From: Thermoplasmatota archaeon
GTDB taxonomy: Archaea > Thermoplasmatota > E2 > DHVEG-1
Length of the DNA stretch: 8,777 nucleotides
Reading direction: 5' to 3'
Assembly: GCA_016930995.1 (NCBI GenBank)
Contig: JAFGFQ010000150.1
Coordinates: forward strand, 1 to 8,777
This document shows, piece by piece, positions 1 through 6,647 of this stretch (the first letter of the stretch is position 1; each line of letters begins with the position of its first letter). The notes beneath the pieces are model-generated. The model was not told the DNA's origin. It was given only the letters and a program-made list of their open reading frames with translations, and made no database searches. The translations under genes were made by a program, and so were the position numbers.

Positions 1-261
1 CGCACCACCAAACAACAGTCTCATCTGGAAGAACAAATACATCAACGCAATCATAATGGGGATGAATGCGAGGTACCAGATGTTTGGGAATCCACCATCC
101 ACATATTGGATGAGGAGCAGCAGTCCTCCTACAATTGCCATGATCACCCAGAGGATGTTTGCAGCCCGCCGTGTTTTCATATCGGTATAGGATGCATAAG
201 TAAGCAGGACGGTTCCTGTTATCAGGCGGATACCATCTAAGAGTGCGATATCAACCATCAT
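1..261 (-). CDS. Prepilin peptidase, archaeal A24 family (FlaK/PibD-like), 5' part only
   Basis: This is an open frame of 87 codons from an ATG at 261-259 (a second ATG follows at 258-256), running off the left edge. Family role: a membrane aspartyl protease that cleaves the short leader from archaeal type IV pilins and archaellins. The hallmark is visible around residues 25-38, YTDMKTRRAANILW, matching the first catalytic-Asp motif of A24 peptidases (D27). Hydrophobic segments lie at about residues 8-23, 36-52 and 62-80. The last visible residues, RLLFGGA, look like the run into the second catalytic motif (GxGD or GGAD type), whose Asp would be just outside the window; that is inference. It sits beside three pilin genes and a pilus motor operon, which fits its role. 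No strong Shine-Dalgarno is visible, and a TATA-like element about 27 bases upstream suggests a leaderless mRNA. Family identification is fairly secure; whether it serves pili, archaella or both cannot be told. Confidence 0.8.
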   Translation of the reverse strand, partial: MMVDIALLDGIRLITGTVLLTYASYTDMKTRRAANILWVIMAIVGGLLLLIQYVDGGFPNIWYLAFIPIMIALMYLFFQMRLLFGGA

Positions 262-283
262 AGAAAATGGTAATAGAAAAGAC

Positions 284-291
284 CATATTAA
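284..291 (-). promoter_or_regulatory. Putative TATA box for the prepilin peptidase in a divergent intergenic region
   Basis: On the minus strand this reads TTAATATG, centred about 27 bases before the ATG at 261. That spacing would place the transcript start at or near the start codon. The whole divergent gap (262-330) is only 69 bases, so the same AT-rich patch may also serve the plus-strand DHH gene at 331. Assigned from spacing and composition only. Confidence 0.35.
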
Positions 292-330
292 GGTAATCGA
301 TGTAGGCTTTTAATTCATGGGGTTTGATTC

Positions 331-1314
331 ATGTTTGAGGATTTACAGGGCTCAGGACTGTTGATACATCATTGGGACACTGATGGAATCTGTTCGGCAC
401 GGCTGTTACTTGAGAAATTACCCGATGCTGTTGTCAATACAACACCAGTGCTCGGACACTATTTTCTCACTGATGAGGAGATGACCGCGTATGTTTCCTA
501 TGAGTACATCATCATTGCTGATATGGCCTTGCCTGAGGAGAATATCCGCCGGTTAGCAAGAAAGGCAAACGTCATGATTTTTGATCATCATCTGCAGCAA
601 CCAATCCCTGATGTGTTTCATCACAATCCAATCGCCCATGGCAAGGATCCCTTGTTGTTTCCCTCGGCAAGCTGGATAGTCAATGAGTTTCTTGGTAATT
701 CCGTTAACATCTTTGCGTTGCTTGGTGTGGTGGGGGATCATGAGAAGCGCATTCAAACAAACAAGGAGTTTTATACGAGGATTACTGATTTTTGTTCGAA
801 GAACCATTTCACTTTTGATGATCTTTTAATGATGGTGTCGTTACTTGATTCAAGTTACAAAGTCGGTGATCGTAATGCTGTCGAAAAGGCACCACACTTA
901 CTATTTGAATATTCAGATTCTCACCAGATTCTCCAGAACGTCCAATGGAAAGAGAATCTCGTCTTACTTGAAGAGGAAATTACAAAGTACGTCAACGGAG
1001 ACTGCGTAGAGAAGAACCGAGTTCTTTTGCAACGGATTCATACGAAATATAATATCATATCAACGGTGACACGAAGGATTGCTTGGAATTCAGGGAAGGA
1101 TACCGTGGTGATAAATACTGGTTTTTTTGACGATATGGATCAGGTGTATGTTCGCAGTAATAAAAATCTCCAACCGATGATCCAGCACGGTAAAATGCTT
1201 GGGTACAGGTGTGGTGGAAAGAAGGAGGTGCTTGGTGCGGTGCTTCCGAAGCAAAAAACAGAATCGTTCGTACAGGAGGTAATTCGTTTTCTATCTGAGC
1301 GCACCAATTTATAG
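331..1314 (+). CDS. DHH-family phosphoesterase (RecJ/NrnA-like), 327 aa
   Basis: This is a manganese-dependent phosphoesterase of the DHH superfamily, which includes RecJ-type exonucleases, oligonucleotide (nanoRNA) and cyclic-dinucleotide phosphodiesterases. The metal-binding motifs appear in order: HWDTDG at residues 14-19, an Asp at 64 in IIADMALPEE, the DHH triad at 85-87, and GDHE at 135-138. The C-terminal part (about 230-325) resembles a DHHA1 substrate-binding domain, with VYVRS at 272-276 and a Gly-rich stretch CGGKKEVLGA at 294-303 where many relatives have a GGH-type motif. The length suits a stand-alone archaeal DHH-DHHA1 protein, shorter than full RecJ. The ATG at 331 follows GGGG at 319-322; an ATG at 317 is out of frame. 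It is divergent from the peptidase and convergent with a pilin gene. The substrate cannot be told, and no direct pilus role is apparent. Confidence 0.85.
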   Translation: MFEDLQGSGLLIHHWDTDGICSARLLLEKLPDAVVNTTPVLGHYFLTDEEMTAYVSYEYIIIADMALPEENIRRLARKANVMIFDHHLQQPIPDVFHHNPIAHGKDPLLFPSASWIVNEFLGNSVNIFALLGVVGDHEKRIQTNKEFYTRITDFCSKNHFTFDDLLMMVSLLDSSYKVGDRNAVEKAPHLLFEYSDSHQILQNVQWKENLVLLEEEITKYVNGDCVEKNRVLLQRIHTKYNIISTVTRRIAWNSGKDTVVINTGFFDDMDQVYVRSNKNLQPMIQHGKMLGYRCGGKKEVLGAVLPKQKTESFVQEVIRFLSERTNL

Positions 1315-1335
1315 GGGATATCAAAAGAAGAAGTA

Positions 1336-1345
1336 GATTTTTTAG
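1336..1345 (+). terminator. Putative U-rich terminator after the DHH gene
   Basis: A run of six T residues (1338-1343) lies 24 bases after the DHH stop codon, in the 37-base gap between convergent genes. Archaeal termination commonly uses U-rich tracts without a hairpin. The placement is right, but the tract is short. Confidence 0.35.
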
Positions 1346-1351
1346 TATACG

Positions 1352-1810
1352 TTACACCGTAATAGTCCAGGAGCCAAGCAACGTGTTGGTTGGGCTAAAC
1401 CGTAGGGAGACTTTCACGTTCCCTGACATGCCAGGATGTGCGTTGAAATCAAGTTCGATGTAGTCCCCCGCTGATATTTCCGCGGTTGCTCCGCTTGTGG
1501 AATTTGATACATCAATCGGTGTATGGCTGGAATCGTAGACCCTCCAGCTGACCGATGAATTGTCAGCAAGGACGACGATATCACGCCATTTAAGATTTGC
1601 AGATGCTGAGGTGATAGAAATTCTACTTGTTCCGGAATCCGTGATGCAAGCGACGCTTGCAGTATGGTCTTTTATCCCACCGAACATGCCACTAACGTAG
1701 ACATACACGGTCGCTGCCACTGCCACGGTAATCGCAACCATGAGGATAACACCAACGACTGCGGATACAGCATAGGTTATTTTCCTTTTAGATTGTTGAT
1801 AGTGTTTCAT
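1352..1810 (-). CDS. Archaeal type IV pilin, paralog 1 (152 aa)
   Basis: Secreted pilin subunit with an archaeal pilin N-terminal domain (DUF1628/Pilin_N type). A basic leader (residues 1-14, ending KRKITYA) precedes the hydrophobic helix that starts VSAVVGVILMVAITVAV and runs to about residue 43. Cleavage by the prepilin peptidase is expected between A14 and V15. The surface domain (about 45-152) is Ser/Thr-rich and predicted beta-rich, with two N-glycosylation sequons (N84-S-S and N103-S-T), an AEISAGDYIEL motif at 110-120, and the shared C-terminus PTNTLLGSWTITV. It is the most promoter-distal of three tandem paralogs but has its own TATA-like box. The Shine-Dalgarno is weak (AGGGA about 12 bases before the ATG). 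Its closest relative here is paralog 3. Whether it is a major or minor pilin is unknown. Confidence 0.88.
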   Translation of the reverse strand: MKHYQQSKRKITYAVSAVVGVILMVAITVAVAATVYVYVSGMFGGIKDHTASVACITDSGTSRISITSASANLKWRDIVVLADNSSVSWRVYDSSHTPIDVSNSTSGATAEISAGDYIELDFNAHPGMSGNVKVSLRFSPTNTLLGSWTITV

Positions 1811-1870
1811 GTTCTTCAGTCCCTATGAGAGCTTCTTCTTGATTTTTTATTAGCAGACGAATGGCAAGGT

Positions 1871-1879
1871 TAATATAAA
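1871..1879 (-). promoter_or_regulatory. Putative TATA box for pilin paralog 1
   Basis: The minus strand reads TTTATATTA, preceded by a purine-rich run (AGTAAAAAA) that could act as the B recognition element. It is centred about 65 bases before the ATG at 1810. The expected start near 1849 would give a leader of about 39 bases. This suggests that the gene can be transcribed apart from the upstream pilins. Confidence 0.5.
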
Positions 1880-1940
1880 TTTTTTACTAAAAATGATAAA
1901 TTGTTTTTCTAATGGAAATCGGGATGTGGGAAGTAATTAT

Positions 1941-2357
1941 TTAAACGTTATCGATGGTGTACGTCCCAAGAAGTGTATTTGTTGGTATGTGCATGAACGT
2001 CACCGTCACTTTTCCTCGGAGGGCGGGGGTTATATCGTTGTGTAAATCGATTATGTCTCCGGCATTGATAAGACCCGATTTTGGTATAGTCAGAGATGCA
2101 GATGTCGTGGTGTTCATAAATACGATATTGATATCATTCCAATTCGCATCGACATCTGCTGTCGATATGATTATTGTTTTTTCTGTGTCTGATTTTACAA
2201 ATTCGATGACCGGTGTTTCAGTTTTCTGTTCACCAATCATGCCGGTGAAATAGGCATATGCAACAGCGGCCATGGCTACTGTTATAGCAACCATGATAAT
2301 TACACCAATGACTGCTGAGACTGCATTCTTGTTTATGGTTCCCTTACTGGGTTTCAT
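1941..2357 (-). CDS. Archaeal type IV pilin, paralog 2 (138 aa, most divergent of the three)
   Basis: Pilin subunit with a short leader (MKPSKGTINKNA, residues 1-12) and expected cleavage before V13. The hydrophobic helix VSAVIGVIIMVAITVAM extends to about residue 41 and ends YAYFTGMIG. The surface domain keeps the family skeleton: ISTADVDANWNDI at 64-76, one sequon (N82-T-T), INAGDIIDL at 97-105, and the C-terminal PTNTLLGTYTIDNV. It is shorter than its neighbours and lacks their central SxRVY segment, so it may be a minor or specialised subunit; that is inference. The start is supported by an excellent Shine-Dalgarno region (GGGGATGAGGGG, ending 4 bases before the ATG). It lies 95 bases downstream of paralog 3 on the same strand. 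I could not pick a convincing separate TATA box. Confidence 0.87.
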   Translation of the reverse strand: MKPSKGTINKNAVSAVIGVIIMVAITVAMAAVAYAYFTGMIGEQKTETPVIEFVKSDTEKTIIISTADVDANWNDINIVFMNTTTSASLTIPKSGLINAGDIIDLHNDITPALRGKVTVTFMHIPTNTLLGTYTIDNV

Positions 2358-2420
2358 GTGCCCCTCATCCCCAATTGTTTCTTATTGTTAAGTTCTTAGT
2401 AAACGTGCAATAGTCTAAAG

Positions 2421-2443
2421 TAAAAAAATAAAAGAAAGAAAAT
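2421..2443 (-). terminator. Putative U-rich terminator after pilin paralog 3
   Basis: Just beyond the paralog 3 stop, the minus strand is a T-rich tract (TTTTCTTTCTTTTATTTTTT). This matches the U-rich, hairpin-free form of archaeal terminators. If it works, paralogs 2 and 3 are largely separate transcription units and paralog 3 may be the more abundant message. Judged by composition and position only. Confidence 0.5.
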
Positions 2444-2452
2444 ATTTGTTGA

Positions 2453-2908
2453 TTAAACGTTTACTGTCCACGATCCTAATAACGAGTTCGTTGGAATGTA
2501 TTTTAGAGTCGCTTTGACATTACCCGTATAAGTTGACAGCAAAATATAATCACCAGCAGAAATTTCTGCGGTACCTGCAGTAGACGTAGTATTCGTGGCA
2601 CATATTGCTGTACTATTTGCATAATATACTCTAAATGATGCGCCAGTTTTATCTAACGTAACTTGGACATCTCTCCATAGTATGTTTGCGTCTGCGGTAG
2701 CTACTGTTATTCTATCTGTTGTAGAATCAGTCGTACTAGCTACATTTGGTGTTTGTGTTTTTGTTCCACCGATCATACCACTGACATAGACATACACTGT
2801 TGCGGCAATTGCGACTGTTATGGCAACCATTAAAATGACACCGATAACAGCGGATACTGCGCGTTCATCTGCTTCTATAAATTTTCTATTTGCTTTCATT
2901 TTACCCAT
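2453..2908 (-). CDS. Archaeal type IV pilin, paralog 3 (151 aa)
   Basis: Pilin subunit with a leader of 17 residues ending EADERA, and expected cleavage before V18. The hydrophobic helix VSAVIGVILMVAITVAI runs on to VYVYVSGMIGG at about residue 48. The surface domain has TDSTTDRITVATADAN at 60-75, WRDVQV at 78-83, two sequons (N98-S-T and N106-T-T), AEISAGDYILL at 114-124 and the C-terminus PTNSLLGSWTVNV. The start at 2908 is preferred over an in-frame ATG at 2899: AGGAG lies 3 bases before the first ATG but 12 before the second. It is the first of three same-strand pilin genes and has the clearest promoter, so it is a good candidate for the main subunit (inference). By eye its sequence is more AT-rich than that of paralog 1. 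Confidence 0.88.
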   Translation of the reverse strand: MGKMKANRKFIEADERAVSAVIGVILMVAITVAIAATVYVYVSGMIGGTKTQTPNVASTTDSTTDRITVATADANILWRDVQVTLDKTGASFRVYYANSTAICATNTTSTAGTAEISAGDYILLSTYTGNVKATLKYIPTNSLLGSWTVNV

Positions 2909-2963
2909 TCTCTCCTAGCTTTATTTTCAAAGCTTTTTTATTGGAAGATGCATATGATACTTG

Positions 2964-2973
2964 GTATAAAAAC
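2964..2973 (-). promoter_or_regulatory. Putative TATA box for pilin paralog 3
   Basis: The minus strand reads GTTTTTATAC, centred about 60 bases before the ATG at 2908. The expected transcript start near 2942 gives a leader of about 34 bases carrying the AGGAG ribosome binding site. Fit and spacing are good for an archaeal box A. Confidence 0.55.
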
Positions 2974-3320
2974 TTTTTGAATTACAGATGAAACAACAAC
3001 CACCTCCTTATGCCTCACCTGTTGTCATTCACATTATTTTTATTTTTTTTATTTTCAAACCAAGTATGCTTACGCACACCAATTCTACCATTCTCTTTTC
3101 GCATTTGCACTATTTATACATTTGTTGGAAGAATACACAAATCGTCAATTCGCAAAAAGAAAAAAATAACACCCACTCCCAAATAAAAATCTAATAAAAA
3201 ATATCTATCTTAATTATAGTCTTCTATATGAACTATTATAAAAATTATTGAATAATGGCACAACAATGGACTTCGCATTAAACGAAATGTTTATTAGAAA
3301 ATACGTACTTACCTATTTGG

Positions 3321-3329
3321 CATAATATT
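3321..3329 (+). promoter_or_regulatory. Putative TATA box for the pilus motor operon
   Basis: CATAATATT is centred about 64 bases before the ATG at 3389. The expected transcript start near 3351 would give a leader of about 38 bases. Several other AT-rich elements lie upstream (for example around 3231-3256), so the choice is tentative. Confidence 0.35.
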
Positions 3330-3388
3330 GGGATGCAACAAAAAGATCATCGTAGAGCATTGTCTCTATAAGAAGGGATGGGAACCGT

Positions 3389-4792
3389 ATGCCTCAAAAA
3401 GGAAGAAAAGTCAAAGGCCGGAATGCACAAATTATGATGTTTATACCAATATCCGGAACCTTTTTTACAAAAAAAGTACCTGCTACACAACCTGAAGAAA
3501 ATAGAATTGATTTTCACCTTGACGTGATCAAAAAAATCGACAGGCTGCTTGCTGAACATGAAAAAGTGGAGCCTCAAACAGTATCAGTCTCATCACCCCC
3601 GATTATCCCGCTTCAACCCCCTACCCCTATCGAACCACGACCATCACTGAACAAAGCACTGTCCCATGATGAAATGACCTGGCAACCTGCCTTGGAACCA
3701 CCTCAAACACATTCACAAACTACCCCTGAGGAATTTAAAACAGAACTCACCGACGTCCCTGAATTTCGTTTCATCACCAGTCATGAGTTTCTCAATGTGA
3801 TTTCGCAGATGCAACCATCACCGGACGAGCGTGTTGAAATCATCGATTTGAATACTCCTACTGGAGATAACATGATGATTCATAAAACGATGAACGCCGT
3901 TCTTCTCACAAATCAGAATGAGACCCCACAAGAATCACCTGTAAAAAACGAGGTTCTTAACAAAAATCAATTCAACAAAAAAGTCGAAATAATCGATGCA
4001 CGAACGCTGAAACAAAAGATTTACGAAGACGCTTGTATCATCGCATCCAAACAAGCAGATCAAATAGAAAAAAAAGCGCAGGTTTATTTCATAAGCAGTA
4101 AAGAAGAGGCTGATAAAAAACAAAAAAAGCTCACGAGTGAACAATCCTATATTCCTGATGATTTCGAAGATCGATTAAGAGCCTTAAAAGAAAAACAAAG
4201 AAAAGAAGAGGAAGAATTACGACGTGAACATGAGGAGATTCTCCAAAAACAAATGATGCAAGAATGGCAAAAAACAAAAAAAGCCCAGTTTGAAGAGACC
4301 GATGAGGAAGAGTCTGAGGAAACCGAACAAGATGAACAAGAAGTTCAACAAAAATATAAGAAAGTAGCAAAGAAAAAACTGGACCATTCTAAAACCCCGC
4401 GCATGGTAAAAAAAGAAGAAAAGGAAGCCGCACGACTCCGTCGGCTTGAGATCCGTCAGGCTCGCATTGAAGAACGTCGCCATAAAAAAGAGCAAAAAAA
4501 GGCGCTCAAACTCAAAATAAAACAACAACAGCTCAAAGAAAAATCAATGCAAAAACAATCAAAACAGAAAGGAAAGACCACATCGTTTGGAACGAAAGGA
4601 AAACACACATTCCAGCCTGAAATTGACGAGGAGATTAAAAAAGTCCTTCGGATGACAGATTCACTTTTAGAACATCTCCCGGATGAGGTCATCGACCAGT
4701 TTGTCCAATCTGAGGATTTTGATATGTATCAAAAAGTGTTGAATAAATATAAGGTATATGAACGTGTCATGAACAAACACAGGATAAAGTGA
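3389..4792 (+). CDS. Unrecognised highly charged coiled-coil protein, first gene of the pilus motor operon (467 aa)
   Basis: I do not recognise a named family. Seen in order: a basic N-terminus (1-30); a helical patch IDFHLDVIKKIDRLLAEHEK at 40-59; a Pro-rich, probably disordered linker (60-120); and two copies of VEIID, at 149-153 and 199-203, the second followed by a helix with Ala, Lys and Glu spacing like stalk or stator coiled coils. Then come a long Lys/Glu/Arg/Gln-rich coiled coil (about 255-395) broken by an acidic patch near 302-318, and a compact C-terminal module (about 408-467) with LLEHLPDEVIDQFVQSEDF. No signal peptide or membrane segment is visible, so it should be cytoplasmic. 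It ends 4 bases before the ATPase gene, so co-expression is near certain. A scaffold or regulator of the ATPase is plausible inference. The ATG follows GGGATGGG with 6-base spacing. Confidence 0.85.
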   Translation: MPQKGRKVKGRNAQIMMFIPISGTFFTKKVPATQPEENRIDFHLDVIKKIDRLLAEHEKVEPQTVSVSSPPIIPLQPPTPIEPRPSLNKALSHDEMTWQPALEPPQTHSQTTPEEFKTELTDVPEFRFITSHEFLNVISQMQPSPDERVEIIDLNTPTGDNMMIHKTMNAVLLTNQNETPQESPVKNEVLNKNQFNKKVEIIDARTLKQKIYEDACIIASKQADQIEKKAQVYFISSKEEADKKQKKLTSEQSYIPDDFEDRLRALKEKQRKEEEELRREHEEILQKQMMQEWQKTKKAQFEETDEEESEETEQDEQEVQQKYKKVAKKKLDHSKTPRMVKKEEKEAARLRRLEIRQARIEERRHKKEQKKALKLKIKQQQLKEKSMQKQSKQKGKTTSFGTKGKHTFQPEIDEEIKKVLRMTDSLLEHLPDEVIDQFVQSEDFDMYQKVLNKYKVYERVMNKHRIK

Positions 4793-4796
4793 GACC

Positions 4797-6647
4797 ATGG
4801 GTCTTTTAGAAAAAGTCCAACAAAAAAAATCAGATTCGGAAAGCTCAGAAGAGATAACCGTTACCATAAAGAAAAAACATCATCGTTCCACTCCCAGAAA
4901 AACGACCGAACGCGTACAGAAAAAAGCCCCTTCGATATCAAAGGAACCCTTCCGTATTGAAACCGCTGAGCAACTCCCAGAGCAACCAAGGATCCCTGTT
5001 GAAAAAATAAGACAAGTAAAAACAATCCATGAGGAACCCGAGGAGCTCGAACAGCACACAGGAGCCTTAGAATCAGTTCCAGCACCCCCTGAACCTGAGG
5101 AACAAACACAGGATGAAGACACCGATGAACTACTCACGGAAGAAAAAGAAAAACAGATTGAGATTATCGAAGAACAAACCGGGTTCGGATGGAAACAGCA
5201 GGGAAAAAAACAGATCGTCTATGACCATACCACCCATGAGTTTCTCTTTCAAGTCATCGAACCACCACTCAATGAAGATCAAATGCAGACCAAAGAGGAA
5301 ATAGCGCATCTGTTCAAAATGCTGGCGGACATAGACACGTTCGATATGACCTTTGAAGAAAAAGAAAAATTTTTAGAGGAGACCATCGAACATATCATCC
5401 TTGATAATCACATTTACATTGAAGAGGGTTCAAAAGACATCATCTATTATCATATCTTCCGGGATTTCCTCGGGTATGGACGAATTGACATCCTGATGCA
5501 TGATGATGGTATCGAAGATATTTCCGTAGATGGGCCCAGCACCCCTGTTTTCATTCACCACCGGAAATATGAGGCGATTGAAACGAACATTTATTTCGAT
5601 TCGGAACAGGAGCTGAATTCATTCCTGGTTCGCCTCTGTCAGATCTCAGGGAAACAAATCTCGATTTTCTCCCCGATTGTTGATGGAAAGTTACCCGATG
5701 GTTCCCGTCTGCAAGCAACCCTGGCCCGTACTGTCACCAAGGGTTCCACTTTTACAATCCGTAAATTCAAGGAAATACCGCTAACACCGATTGATCTCAT
5801 CGAGTATAAATCCATGTCCACCGAGATGGCAGCGTATTTCTGGATGGCAATTGAAGACGGCGCTTCGATACTCTTCTGTGGGGGGACTGCGAGTGGGAAA
5901 ACCACTGCACTTAACGCTCTAATGCTGTTTATTCCCTCCTCGCATAAGATTATTTCCATTGAGGATACACGGGAAGTCAACATACCGCATAAGAACTGGA
6001 TTGCGGGGACGACCAGAAAAGGTTTTTCAGCAAGTGATGAGAATAAGACTGGGAAAGACATCGACATGTTCGATCTTATACGGGCAGCGTTGCGGCAACG
6101 TCCTCGTGTTATCATTGTTGGTGAGGTTCGAGGAAAAGAGGCGTACAGCTTGTTCCAAGCAATGGCGACTGGTCATACTGCCTATGCTACAGTGCATGCA
6201 AGCACGATTCATACGCTTATCCAACGTTTGGAAAACCCCCCGATAGAACTTCCACGGGCGCTTCTTACATCCTTGGATGTTATCGTGTTCCAAAACGCGG
6301 TGGATATTGGCGGGAAAATGGTCAGACGGATGACAAGTGTCACTGAGATTATCAAACTTGACTCTGACACCAATCAGCTCATTTTCATGGCCCCCTATAC
6401 CTGGGTTTCTAAGACCGATGATCGTTTTGAAGCAGCTGGTCAAAGCAAGATTTTAAATCGTATCAAACAGCAGAATGATTGGTCCGATGAACAACTCATC
6501 CAGGAGATCAATAATAGGATGCTTGTCCTTGAATGGATGCGGAAGAAGAAAATAAAATCCTATAAGAAATTCGGCAGCATCATCGCAGAATACAAGAAAT
6601 TCCCTGACAGAGTCCTGGAGCTCGCAAAGAGGGAGTTAGAAGAATGA
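4797..6647 (+). CDS. Type II/IV secretion ATPase, archaeal GspE/TadA/PilB family (616 aa)
   Basis: Cytoplasmic hexameric motor ATPase that powers pilus assembly. The core is canonical: an N-domain with RDFLGYGRIDILMHDDGIED at 222-241; DGSRLQATL at 301-309; Walker A GGTASGKTT at 362-370; the acidic box SIEDTREV at 387-394; Walker B RPRVIIVGEVRGKEA at 435-449; and the His-box ATGHTAYATVHAST at 457-470. The first 130 residues are unusual: Lys/Glu/Pro-rich, apparently disordered, and similar in character to the protein encoded just upstream, without clear homology. The C-terminus (about 555-616) is a charged helical tail. The stop overlaps the ATG of the first platform gene in ATGA, indicating translational coupling. 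Family certainty is high. The co-located pilins and non-archaellin neighbours favour a pilus or adhesion role over an archaellum (FlaI), but no motility genes can be excluded outside the window. Confidence 0.95.
   Translation: MGLLEKVQQKKSDSESSEEITVTIKKKHHRSTPRKTTERVQKKAPSISKEPFRIETAEQLPEQPRIPVEKIRQVKTIHEEPEELEQHTGALESVPAPPEPEEQTQDEDTDELLTEEKEKQIEIIEEQTGFGWKQQGKKQIVYDHTTHEFLFQVIEPPLNEDQMQTKEEIAHLFKMLADIDTFDMTFEEKEKFLEETIEHIILDNHIYIEEGSKDIIYYHIFRDFLGYGRIDILMHDDGIEDISVDGPSTPVFIHHRKYEAIETNIYFDSEQELNSFLVRLCQISGKQISIFSPIVDGKLPDGSRLQATLARTVTKGSTFTIRKFKEIPLTPIDLIEYKSMSTEMAAYFWMAIEDGASILFCGGTASGKTTALNALMLFIPSSHKIISIEDTREVNIPHKNWIAGTTRKGFSASDENKTGKDIDMFDLIRAALRQRPRVIIVGEVRGKEAYSLFQAMATGHTAYATVHASTIHTLIQRLENPPIELPRALLTSLDVIVFQNAVDIGGKMVRRMTSVTEIIKLDSDTNQLIFMAPYTWVSKTDDRFEAAGQSKILNRIKQQNDWSDEQLIQEINNRMLVLEWMRKKKIKSYKKFGSIIAEYKKFPDRVLELAKRELEE

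Larger units (their letters stand above)
2909..3388. other. AT-rich intergenic control region between pilin cluster and pilus motor operon
   Basis: These 480 bases separate divergent transcription of the pilins (minus) and the motor operon (plus). No credible gene or structural RNA is seen. Long A/T homopolymers occur at about 3039-3055 and 3158-3170, and an AT-only inverted repeat, ATTATT-G-AATAAT, lies at 3244-3256. The length is generous for an archaeal gap, so operators for regulators of either direction could lie here, but no recognised operator can be named. Confidence 0.5.

Noticed and set aside
1954..2253. Plus-strand open frame opposite pilin paralog 2
   Set aside because: The minus-strand pilin in the same place has clear family motifs and a strong ribosome binding site. 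The plus frame has neither.
2988..3194. Plus-strand open frame of 68 codons in the intergenic region
   Set aside because: Its composition follows the AT-rich DNA (Phe/Ile/Asn/Lys-rich, no domain), there is no ribosome binding site, and it overlaps no recognisable promoter arrangement. Judged as chance.
3935..4692. Several antisense open frames opposite the charged coiled-coil gene
   Set aside because: The Lys/Glu-rich codons on the plus strand give Phe/Leu/Ser-rich antisense frames without stops. These are composition shadows.
4797..6647. The ATPase as archaellum motor FlaI
   Set aside because: No archaellin, FlaH, FlaG, FlaF or FlaC/D/E genes are in the window, and the partners are DUF1628-type pilins and a split TadB/TadC-like platform, so a pilus motor is the better call.
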